This document shows positions 10,781 to 19,985 of a stretch of 64,000 nt of DNA, in pieces. The DNA is taken from NCBI GenBank assembly GCA_024867545.1, contig JANFNE010000039.1:186001-250000 (forward strand), written 5' to 3'. How positions within the stretch are numbered: position 1 is the first letter of the stretch; the number at the start of each line of letters is the position of its first letter. The position numbers and the translations under genes are program-made. Source of the stretch: Phytopythium helicoides. Lineage: Eukaryota > Oomycota > Peronosporomycetes > Pythiales > Pythiaceae. The notes beneath the pieces were generated by a model, which worked only from the letters and a program-made list of their open reading frames with translations, was not told where the DNA came from and did not search any database.

Positions 10781-11351
10781 GCAATTCAAACCATCAAAAA
10801 CCACTTTTTCAACCACCACCAAGACCGCCCTTCACGCACACACAACTCCACGTACACACCATATCACTCACATTCTTACACACAAACACCATATCGATCA
10901 CATTCTTGCACACAACACACACAACACATACACCAGTTTTACCGACATTCCCTCCCCGTCCATCCGTCACTGCCCGACTGTCCGACTGCCCGACTGCCCG
11001 ACTGCCCGACTGCCCGACTGCCCGACTGCCCGACTGAGCTCACTTCCGTATACGCTATCTATCTATGTAGACACGACCTTTTCCAGGTGTAATATGATGT
11101 CGTGAGAGCATGGCGACCGACCAGGAGAGGTGCCAAAAAGGAGAGTAGCACAAAAGCACAAAAAGAAGCAGCGCCACAAGAGAGAGAGAAAGTGAAAAAC
11201 ACATGGCTCAAGATACCAAGATGAAGACACGAACAGGACGAACAGGACAAAACGGTGGTGTGGAAGCGAGAAAGAACAGGGAAAGGACGAGAATCCACGA
11301 CGCCAGCAGACGCGAGTGCGCGGCGGGGAGGTGAAAATGGAGCAAAGAGAT

Positions 11352-11423
11352 TGCGCCGTCGGGGAATTGAACCCCGACCTCATCCTTGGAAGGGACGAAT
11401 CCTAACCATTAGACCAACGGCGC
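11352..11423 (-). tRNA. tRNA-Gly(UCC), copy 9
   Basis: Identical to UCC copy 1. From this unit rightward (units 9-11) the AGAAGAAAAA spacer-A subtype returns; spacer A is 380 bp. Confidence 0.97.
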
Positions 11424-11803
11424 AGACAGACACTCTCACACATCACACAAATATCACAAAATACAAACGCACAAAACAACCCATAAAACAACACACAAAA
11501 CAACACACAACAACACACATCACAACAACAAAAAGAACAAACAAAAAGGAGAAAACAAGAAGAAAAAAAAGGACACACCGACGTCGACGTCGACATCGGA
11601 ATAGAAGTCAGAATCGAAACATCAAGAACAAAACAAACAAACAAACAAACAAACAAACAAACAAAAACAAGCCAACATAAATCACAATACACACACACAC
11701 ACACTCGCACAAAAATGAAAACACCAACAAACAAGATGCAACACATAAAAAAAAAACAAATGACATCAAACATAAAACATGCACACACACAGAAAAGAGA
11801 CAC

Positions 11804-11875
11804 TGCGCCGCCGGGGAATCGAACCCCGACCTCATCCGTGGGAGGGATGAATCCTAACCATTAGACCAACGGCGC
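11804..11875 (-). tRNA. tRNA-Gly(CCC), copy 9
   Basis: Identical to CCC copy 1. Spacer B 563 bp (7 minisatellite copies). Confidence 0.97.
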
Positions 11876-12438
11876 GCAATTCAAACCATCAAAAACCACT
11901 TTTTCAACCACCACCAAGACCGCCCTTCACGCACACACAACTCCACGTACACACCATATCACTCACATTCTTACACACAAACACCATATCGATCACATTC
12001 TTGCACACAACACACACAACACATACACCAGTTTTACCGACATTCCCTCCCCGTCCATCCGTCACTGCCCGACTGTCCGACTGCCCGACTGCCCGACTGC
12101 CCGACTGCCCGACTGCCCGACTGAGCTCACTTCCGTATACGCTATCTATCTATGTAGACACGACCTTTTCCAGGTGTAATATGATGTCGTGAGAGCATGG
12201 CGACCGACCAGGAGAGGTGCCAAAAAGGAGAGTAGCACAAAAGCACAAAAAGAAGCAGCGCCACAAGAGAGAGAGAAAGTGAAAAACACATGGCTCAAGA
12301 TACCAAGATGAAGACACGAACAGGACGAACAGGACAAAACGGTGGTGTGGAAGCGAGAAAGAACAGGGAAAGGACGAGAATCCACGACGCCAGCAGACGC
12401 GAGTGCGCGGCGGGGAGGTGAAAATGGAGCAAAGAGAT

Positions 12439-12510
12439 TGCGCCGTCGGGGAATTGAACCCCGACCTCATCCTTGGAAGGGACGAATCCTAACCATTAGA
12501 CCAACGGCGC
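12439..12510 (-). tRNA. tRNA-Gly(UCC), copy 10
   Basis: Identical to UCC copy 1. Spacer A 380 bp. Confidence 0.97.
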
Positions 12511-12890
12511 AGACAGACACTCTCACACATCACACAAATATCACAAAATACAAACGCACAAAACAACCCATAAAACAACACACAAAACAACACACAACAA
12601 CACACATCACAACAACAAAAAGAACAAACAAAAAGGAGAAAACAAGAAGAAAAAAAAGGACACACCGACGTCGACGTCGACATCGGAATAGAAGTCAGAA
12701 TCGAAACATCAAGAACAAAACAAACAAACAAACAAACAAACAAACAAACAAAAACAAGCCAACATAAATCACAATACACACACACACACACTCGCACAAA
12801 AATGAAAACACCAACAAACAAGATGCAACACATAAAAAAAAAACAAATGACATCAAACATAAAACACGCACACACACAGAAAAGAGACAT

Positions 12891-12962
12891 TGCGCCGCCG
12901 GGGAATCGAACCCCGACCTCATCCGTGGGAGGGATGAATCCTAACCATTAGACCAACGGCGC
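12891..12962 (-). tRNA. tRNA-Gly(CCC), copy 10
   Basis: The tRNA is identical to CCC copy 1, but the 3' flank reads GACAT rather than GACAC, as in unit 12. Spacer B to the next UCC gene is the most diverged one (601 bp): it lacks the 8-bp minisatellite and carries a 9-bp repeat instead. Confidence 0.97.
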
Positions 12963-13390
12963 GCAATTCAAACCATCAAAAACCACTTTTTCACCCACCA
13001 CAAAGAACACACTCTCACGCACACACAACAAACCACACACACACAAATCCACTTACACACCATATCACTCACATTCTTACACACAAACACCATATCACTC
13101 ACATTCTTACACACAAACACACACACGAGATACACCACTTTTACCCACATTCACTCCCCAGCCATCCGTCCCTGCGCTCTCCCACCTTCCACTCCTCCCG
13201 CCTGTCAGACTCATCTCACTTCCGGTTGAGCTATCTATCTATCTAGACACGACTTTTCTCGGATGTAATATGATGTCGTGAGAGCATGGCGACCGACCAG
13301 GAGAGGTGCGAAAGGAGAGTAGCACAAAAAGAAGCAGCGCCGCAAGAGAGAGAAAAGGGAGAAAAACACATGGCTCAACATACCAAGACG

Positions 13391-13453
13391 AACAGGAGGA
13401 ACAGGAGGAACAGGAGGAACAGGAGGAACAGGAGGAACAGGAGGAACAGGAGG
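13391..13453. repeat. 9-bp minisatellite (AACAGGAGG)n in the diverged spacer of unit 10
   Basis: About seven copies of AACAGGAGG. At the matching place the other units have only two copies of a related GACGAACAG motif, so this is a local expansion in one unit near the right side of the array. Confidence 0.9.
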
Positions 13454-13563
13454 AAACGGTGGTGTGGAGGCGAGGAGGTGAGAAAGAAAAGGGAAAGGAC
13501 GAGAATCCATGAGGCCAGCAGACGCGAGTGCGCAGCGGGGAGGTGAAAATGGAGCAAAGAGGT

Positions 13564-13635
13564 TGCGCCGTCGGGGAATTGAACCCCGACCTCATCCTTG
13601 GAAGGGACGAATCCTAACCATTAGACCAACGGCGC
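13564..13635 (-). tRNA. tRNA-Gly(UCC), copy 11
   Basis: The tRNA is identical to UCC copy 1. The flanks differ slightly (GAGGTT in place of GAGATT on one side, CAGACGAAC in place of CAGACAGAC on the other), a variant shared with unit 12. Confidence 0.97.
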
Positions 13636-14019
13636 AGACGAACACTCTCACACATCACACAAATATCACAAAATACAAACGCACAAAACAACCCATAAAA
13701 CAACACACAAAACAACACACAACAACACACATCACAACAACAAAAAGAACAAACAAAAAGGAGAAAACAAGAAGAAAAAAAAGGACACACCGACGTCGAC
13801 GTCGACATCGGAATAGAAGTCAGAATCGAAACATCAAGAACAAAACAAACAAACAAACAAACAAACAAACAAACAAACAAAAACAAGCCAACATAAATCA
13901 CAATACACACACACACACACTCGCACAAAAATGAAAACACCAACAAACAAGATGCAACACATAAAAAAAAAACAAATGACATCAAACATAAAACATGCAC
14001 ACACACAGAAAAGAGACAC

Positions 14020-14091
14020 TGCGCCGCCGGGGAATCGAACCCCGACCTCATCCGTGGGAGGGATGAATCCTAACCATTAGACCAACGGCGC
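14020..14091 (-). tRNA. tRNA-Gly(CCC), copy 11
   Basis: Identical to CCC copy 1. Spacer B 587 bp with the largest minisatellite (10 copies). Confidence 0.97.
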
Positions 14092-14678
14092 GCAATTCAA
14101 ACCATCAAAAACCACTTTTTCAACCACCACCAAGACCGCCCTTCACGCACACACAACTCCACGTACACACCATATCACTCACATTCTTACACACAAACAC
14201 CATATCGATCACATTCTTGCACACAACACACACAACACATACACCAGTTTTACCGACATTCCCTCCCCGTCCATCCGTCACTGCCCGACTGTCCGACTGC
14301 CCGACTGCCCGACTGCCCGACTGCCCGACTGCCCGACTGCCCGACTGCCCGACTGCCCGACTGAGCTCACTTCCGTATACGCTATCTATCTATGTAGACA
14401 CGACCTTTTCCAGGTGTAATATGATGTCGTGAGAGCATGGCGACCGACCAGGAGAGGTGCCAAAACGGAGAGTAGCACAAAAGCACAAAAAGAAGCAGCG
14501 CCACAAAAGAGAGAGAAAGTGAAAAACACATGGCTCAAGATACCAAGATGAAGACACGAACAGGACGAACAGGACAAAACGGTGGTGTGGAAGCGAGAAA
14601 GAAAAGGGGAAGGACGAGAATCCATGAGGCCAGCAGACGCGAGTGCGCAGCGGGGAGGTGAAAATGGAGCAAAGAGGT

Positions 14679-14750
14679 TGCGCCGTCGGGGAATTGAACC
14701 CCGACCTCATCCTTGGAAGGGACGAATCCTAACCATTAGACCAACGGCGC
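14679..14750 (-). tRNA. tRNA-Gly(UCC), copy 12
   Basis: The tRNA is identical to UCC copy 1, although spacer A of this unit (375 bp) is strongly diverged: it has an ACATAG repeat and a CT-dinucleotide run at 15,004-15,022 in place of the usual microsatellites. Confidence 0.97.
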
Positions 14751-15003
14751 AGACGAACACTCTCACACTACACACAAATATCACAAAATACAACACACAC
14801 AAAACGACACACACAAAACAAACAACAACAACAAATAACAAACAAACAAACAAACAAACAAAAAGGATAAAAAGGACAAAACAAGACAAACGACATATAG
14901 ACATAGACATAGACATAGACATAGAACTCAGAATCCAACCAATACATACCAAAACAACAACAAAAACTAAACATACAAAACAAAAACAAGCCAACATAAA
15001 TCA

Positions 15004-15039
<36 letters not shown>

Positions 15040-15125
15040 TGAGAACACCAACAAACATGAAGCAACACATCAAACAACCAAACGACATCAAACATAAAAC
15101 ACGCACACACACAGAAAAGAGACAT

Positions 15126-15197
15126 TGCGCCGCCGGGGAATCGAACCCCGACCTCATCCGTGGGAGGGATGAATCCTAACCATTAGACCAACGGCGC
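15126..15197 (-). tRNA. tRNA-Gly(CCC), copy 12
   Basis: Identical to CCC copy 1. The first part of spacer B matches the diverged spacer of unit 10, then switches back to the standard form, so the unit is a mosaic. Confidence 0.97.
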
Positions 15198-15776
15198 GCA
15201 ATTCAAACCATCAAAAACCACTTTTTCACCCACCACAAAGAACACACTCTCACGCACACACAACAAACCACACACACACAAATCCACTTACACACCATAT
15301 CACTCACATTCTTACACACAAACACCATATCGATCACATTCTTGCACACAACACACACAACACATACACCAGTTTTACCGACATTCCCTCCCCGTCCATC
15401 CGTCACTGCCCGACTGTCCGACTGCCCGACTGCCCGACTGCCCGACTGCCCGACTGCCCGACTGAGCTCACTTCCGTATACGCTATCTATCTATGTAGAC
15501 ACGACCTTTTCCAGGTGTAATATGATGTCGTGAGAGCATGGCGACCGACCAGGAGAGGTGCCAAAAAGGAGAGTAGCACAAAAGCACAAAAAGAAGCAGC
15601 GCCACAAGAGAGAGAGAAAGTGAAAAACACATGGCTCAAGATACCAAGATGAAACGAACAGGACGAACAGGACAAAACGGTGGTGTGGAAGCGAGAAAGA
15701 ACAGGGAAAGGACGAGAATCCACGACGCCAGCAGACGCGAGTGCGCGGCGGGGAGGTGAAAATGGAGCAAAGAGAT

Positions 15777-15848
15777 TGCGCCGTCGGGGAATTGAACCCC
15801 GACCTCATCCTTGGAAGGGACGAATCCTAACCATTAGACCAACGGCGC
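15777..15848 (-). tRNA. tRNA-Gly(UCC), copy 13 (last of the array)
   Basis: Identical to UCC copy 1. Its spacer A follows the standard sequence to about 16,085, then passes into unrelated CA-rich DNA; no CCC partner is found to the right. Confidence 0.97.
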
Positions 15849-16096
15849 AGACAGACACTCTCACACATCACACAAATATCACAAAATACAAACGCACAAA
15901 ACAACCCATAAAACAACACACAAAACAACACACAACAACACACATCACAACAACAAAAAGAACAAACAAAAAGGAGAAAACAAGAAATAAAAAGGACACA
16001 CCGACGTCGACGTCGACATCGGAATAGAAGTCAGAATCGAAACAATCAAGAACAAAACAAACAAACAAACAAAAACAAGCCAACATAAATCACAAC

Positions 16097-17029
16097 ACAC
16101 ACGCACGCACGCACACACATGCACACATACACCCGCACAAGTAGAAAGAGAAATTGATATTGCCTATTTGACATCGAAACTAGCAACGTGCAAAAAATAA
16201 ATATGAAAAGGAAGTGGAAATAGAAATATGAGAACACAATCATACAAAAACGAGTACCGCAGCAAACAAGAATGACATATCAAACAAGCGAAAAACACCA
16301 AACAGATACACGCACACACAATTCTACCTGCAAACCGCAGGCAGCCGGGTGGTGAGCTCGACCTTGCGTTCCGCGGAAAACGGCGGTAATGTAGGACATA
16401 TAATCACCTAGGAGGAAGAGAGATCACACAGTCGACTGAGGTCTCTCCTTCACATGCGGTCAGGAAACGCGCGTCAGAACGGTCTGGACGAATAGGACAA
16501 ACCATTCCTGACTGTACAACCTCCCCGATCGTTTTAGGCGTCCTTGCCGGGGGCTATCGAGACTATCGTAGTGAACACATGTGTTTATGAACCCTCCGCC
16601 TCCTTGAGTAGGTGACTAGAGATGGGAGCACTCGCACTCACAGCGGCAGTAGGTAGTGTGACATGGGAAGCACAGCCCTCTGTGGAGGAGCGATTATTAG
16701 CTTGTGTGGCATCCCAGAAGAGTAGCCGAAAAAAAAGCCGGAGAGACTGGAGCCGTCTCTTTCATGCTACTTGGCAGGCTTGAAAGCGTACCCAGAACAC
16801 AACTGCTCTGAGATCTCGAGTTACTTTTGAACGCAACGTCTAAAAAGATATTTTCTTACAAAAATGTCATGTAGTGAGCCTCCAAATTGACGTCTATTAC
16901 AAAAAGAGTGTCTAAATCATCTATAATTACACATTCGATCTCCTACCCATTTCCTATGATTTTCAGTATACTTGACCAACTCGAGCGCCACCAGGCCACC
17001 AACCAAAGCTGCAGGCGGCGCACGAAGCG
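16097..17029. other. Array border, no gene recognised
   Basis: A CA-rich start, then mixed-composition sequence with no open frame that looks like a gene. A run of eight A near 16,730 and a short GGAGAGACTGGAG tract are present, but I recognise no family here. It separates the tRNA array from the first protein gene. Confidence 0.6.
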
Positions 17030-18019
17030 ATGGCCGAGTTCCAGGCGGTGATCCTGGCGGGCGGCAGCGGCATCCGGCTGTACCCACTGACGGAGGAGAC
17101 GCCCAAGGCGCTGCTGCCGGCCAATGGCAAGCCGCTGCTGTGGTACCAGCTGCAGCTGCTGGAGAGCGCGGGCTTCTCGGAGGCGCTGGTGGCGTCGGCG
17201 GGCGACATGCTGCCCAAGATCCGCGACTACGTGACGCGCGAGTACGACGGCAAGGTGCACGTCGAGGTGTGCGAAGTGGAGGAGAACTCGGAGACGGCGG
17301 ACGCGCTGCGCGAACTGGCCGACCGTATTAAGAAGGATTTCGTGGTGCTCGCGGGCGACCTGGTCACCGACGTGGTGGTGCACAACGTGGCCGACTTCCA
17401 CCGCATCCACGACGCCAGCGTGACCATGCTACTCAAGCCAGAACCCTCGGCCGCGCAGCTCAAGGCCAAGGGCGAGAAGCCCCGCAGAGACAAGGACATG
17501 ACGGACTGCATCGCGCTCGTCGAGGGCAAGCACACGGGCGCCGACGACGAGGTCGGCCGCGTCGTGCTCGTCTCGCAGGGCGTGCACATGAGCGAGGACC
17601 TGTACGTGGCCAAGTCGCTGCTCAAGCGCCGACCCAACATCGTGCTGCACTCGGACCTGTACGACCCGCACTTCTACATCTTCTCGCACTGGGTGCTCGA
17701 GCTGCTGCAGGAGAAGAAGTACATCGCGAGTATCAAGGCCGACCTCATCCCGCACCTCGTGCGCCGCCAGTTCCGCGGAGCCTCGGCCTCGCTGCCCGAG
17801 GCGCTACGCGAGAAGGCAGCCAACAAGCAGCAACTCGCGGCCTCGCTGTCACTGGCCACACCCAAGACGGACCCAGAGGACCTTGTGCGCTGCTTCGGCT
17901 ACGTGCTGCCGCCCAACGCCTACTGCGAGCGCGCCGACACCATCCCCGCGTACCAAGCCATGGACAAGGAGGTCGGGGCCCGCCTGCGCCTCAAGCGCTC
18001 GTCCTCCATCTCAAATTAA
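17030..18019 (+). CDS. EIF2B3: eIF2B gamma-like nucleotidyltransferase-fold protein, short form
   Basis: A 329-aa single-exon protein. Residues 5-30 hold the nucleotidyltransferase signature (LAGGSGIRLYPLT, then TPKALLPANGKPL), and the middle (VVLAGDLVTDV, LYDPHFYIFSHWVLELL) matches eIF2B gamma rather than sugar-nucleotide enzymes. eIF2B is the guanine-nucleotide exchange factor for eIF2 in translation initiation; gamma forms the catalytic subcomplex with epsilon. The usual gamma subunit is about 450 aa and ends in a left-handed beta-helix domain. Here the protein stops about 20 residues after the YCERADTIPAY segment, and no further coding sequence for that domain is visible downstream. It may be a real short form, or the 3' exons may have been lost. 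Confidence 0.85.
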   Translation: MAEFQAVILAGGSGIRLYPLTEETPKALLPANGKPLLWYQLQLLESAGFSEALVASAGDMLPKIRDYVTREYDGKVHVEVCEVEENSETADALRELADRIKKDFVVLAGDLVTDVVVHNVADFHRIHDASVTMLLKPEPSAAQLKAKGEKPRRDKDMTDCIALVEGKHTGADDEVGRVVLVSQGVHMSEDLYVAKSLLKRRPNIVLHSDLYDPHFYIFSHWVLELLQEKKYIASIKADLIPHLVRRQFRGASASLPEALREKAANKQQLAASLSLATPKTDPEDLVRCFGYVLPPNAYCERADTIPAYQAMDKEVGARLRLKRSSSISN

Positions 18020-18112
18020 CCGCCTCCCGGCTCGTCGAGTACACGTATTCGCTAGAACGGAGGCTCGCCCAGTGTTCATCACCAACACCTCCATCTTCCA
18101 CGCTGTAGCCAT

Positions 18113-18120
18113 GTCATTCC
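18113..18120 (+). promoter_or_regulatory. Possible oomycete initiator (Inr-like) element
   Basis: GTCATTCC lies 86 nt before the methyltransferase start codon and fits the oomycete initiator core (TCAYTYY-like). The motif is short, so this is only suggestive. Confidence 0.3.
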
Positions 18121-18205
18121 ACGACCAGAATGCGAGTGTATGATTGGCTGAAAGTCAGATTCTGGCCCGCTGATTGGCCACTTACCGTCTGGACGAGCAG
18201 CTACG

Positions 18206-19188
18206 ATGGCCGAGGAGGAAGCCATGACGCCGTCCGAGCCGCTGGCCATGGAGGAGACGTTCACGCACTGGGCGCGCTACGTGGAGGTGCCGTTCGGCGA
18301 GGACCGCGTCATCGCCGTGGAGCAGGATCCGGACTCGTTCGTGCTGGGCACCACCGTCTGGGATAGCAGCAAGACGATGCTCAAGTTCATCGAGCAGCGC
18401 GCCGACCTGTTCCGCAAGTTCTCGAGCGTCTGCGAGCTGGGCGCGGGCTGCGGCGGGCTTGCTGGAATCGCGTGCGCCATCAACAACCATGGACTCTCGG
18501 ACGTGGTCATGACCGACATTGGACCTGTGCTGCCGTGGCTGCGGAAGAATGTGCGCGCCAACCTGACGGACAAGGAGTCTGAGCGAGTGCGCATCGAGCA
18601 GCACGCGTGGTGGGTGTTGGTGCACTGGGATGGCGAAGCCAGCGAGAGTCTTATCAGGAAGTTGTGGTAACAGGGGAACACCGATCACCAACCTCAATGC
18701 GCCGTTCGGTAGGTTTCGAGCCTTCATCGATGCGTCAAAAGGAGCGCACTCACTCCTTTCCTGCAGACTGCATCCTGTGCGCGGACGTCGTGTACGAGAA
18801 GGACTGCGTGCGACCGCTGATGCAGTCGATCCTGGCGCTGTCGCACCGCAAGACGGTCATCTACATGGCCAACGAGCGCCGTGCGCCGATGGTGCACGCC
18901 GAGTTCATGAAGCACCTGAACGACTACTTCCAGTGGAAGGAGATTAGCCGAAGCGAGCTCGACACGGGGTACATTAAGGACGCGATCCAGGTATTTGAGA
19001 TGCGACCCAAGCGTCGGAAGATCCCTTCCGAGATGGAGATCAAAGTGCGAACGGAGGATCCATCGACGGTCGAATACCATCCGCTGTTGAAGAGCAAGGC
19101 GGAAGCAGGATCGCTGCAGACCGACTCGAGCAAGGAGGACCCGTACGATCGCGACTTGTGGGACGATCTGCTTGGGAACTCGGCATGA
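18206..19188 (+). CDS. METTL21/Methyltransf_16-type protein methyltransferase
   Basis: Probably two exons: 18206 to about 18613, and about 18767 to 19188. Exon 1 holds SAM-binding motif I (VCELGAGCGGLAG, about residues 75-87) and the acidic post-I motif (VVMTDIGPVLPWL). Exon 2 opens with the family signature DCILCADVVYEKD, followed by a C-terminal extension rich in charged residues. These enzymes methylate lysines on non-histone proteins such as elongation factors and chaperones; the target here is unknown. A GTG donor near 18614 and a strong CCTTTCCTGCAG acceptor (ending 18766) bracket the likely intron, but the phases do not agree, so the junction or one base needs correction. Confidence 0.8.
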
Positions 19189-19985
19189 CGACAGGAGATT
19201 CATTGCCACAACCTGGCGACGGATGCCATTGCAGTCGTGCTTGGATAAAAGAGTCCCCCAGCGCTTCTCACCGTTCAAGTGCGTCCATTAGATTAGAACG
19301 AAGTGGGTGGTGTGGTTGGGTGGCTACTACTAGCAGACCATGCTGCCTAGGGACATCCTGCAGCACACGAGCCGTCACCTCGTGCTGCCATCACTATACA
19401 TTGGCCATCTTCACCGTCTGCTTGGAGGCTTGGCGATTGGGATCGAATTATCTAGAATCTCGCTGCGTCATACAATTCCGCCATCATGAGCGCACGTATC
19501 CGACCATTTTCTGAGCTTGCGACTCAAAGATCATCAACAGTCGCATCTTTGGGTCCTTCGGTTTTTCGTTTCAAGCAATCGATAGCTTGGCAGCCTGTCC
19601 AGCGTGGCATTCCTTGCGATTGTTTCCTCGGTCGTTACTGCCGACTTCAACTGGTTTCAGTGCACGACCCATGGTGAGAGCTGAAGGCACAAAAGTATGC
19701 TTGTTCCAGCCTACTTTGTATTGCAATGTCGTCGTTCTCCGAACGTCGACTTCGTACTCCAGAGGTGCTGAAAGCGGTTGAGCTGCAGCCTTTGAGGGCT
19801 CGTCGCAGCATCCAGAAAGCCGCCATGCTCCTTCCTGCCGGTAACGGACGGCTCGCGTCACATACTGCTGCAACTTGGCAAGTGGCAACGCGGCACCATC
19901 ACCATCTGAGAGCTCACTTTCCAACTTGCGAGCTTGGACCGCACTTCCAATTCGGACATCGACGTGACTCTTCTTGCACTCCGTG
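19189..19985. other. Intergenic, 5' region of the GH30 gene
   Basis: No convincing gene. It contains 3' flank of the methyltransferase and 5' flank of the GH30 gene, with an initiator-like motif close to the latter. Confidence 0.6.
19913..19922 (+). promoter_or_regulatory. Possible oomycete initiator before GH30
   Basis: CTCACTTTCC, 64 nt before the GH30 ATG, resembles the oomycete initiator. Low-information motif. Confidence 0.3.

Larger units (their letters stand above)
1..16096. repeat. Tandem array of tRNA-Gly(UCC)/tRNA-Gly(CCC) units
   Basis: About 13 head-to-tail units of roughly 1.06-1.13 kb. Each has a tRNA-Gly(UCC), spacer A (363-392 bp, almost only A and C on the plus strand, with CA, CAAA and ACGTCG microsatellites), a tRNA-Gly(CCC) and spacer B (555-601 bp, with an 8-bp minisatellite and a conserved GC-rich tract before the next UCC gene). 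Spacings between successive UCC genes are 1098, 1097, 1114, 1105 (transposon excluded), 1105, 1062, 1078, 1107, 1087, 1125, 1115 and 1098. The tRNA sequences do not vary; the spacers do. Two spacer-A subtypes exist: AGAAATAAAA in units 4-8 and 13, AGAAGAAAAA in units 1-3 and 9-11. Units 10 and 12 have diverged spacers. The left edge is cut by the window. The right edge decays after about 16,085, with no CCC gene in the last unit. Confidence 0.97.

Noticed and set aside
855..15463. Regular short repeats as a CRISPR array
   Set aside because: The 8-bp repeats are contiguous with no spacers, there are no cas genes, and the genome is eukaryotic.
45..16027. Repeated open frames of 60-170 codons in every array unit, on both strands
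   Set aside because: They run through the tRNA genes and microsatellites; the Arg/Thr/Lys- or Cys/Val/Phe-rich products and the tRNA-derived GIEPRPHPW stretch are well-known false proteins.
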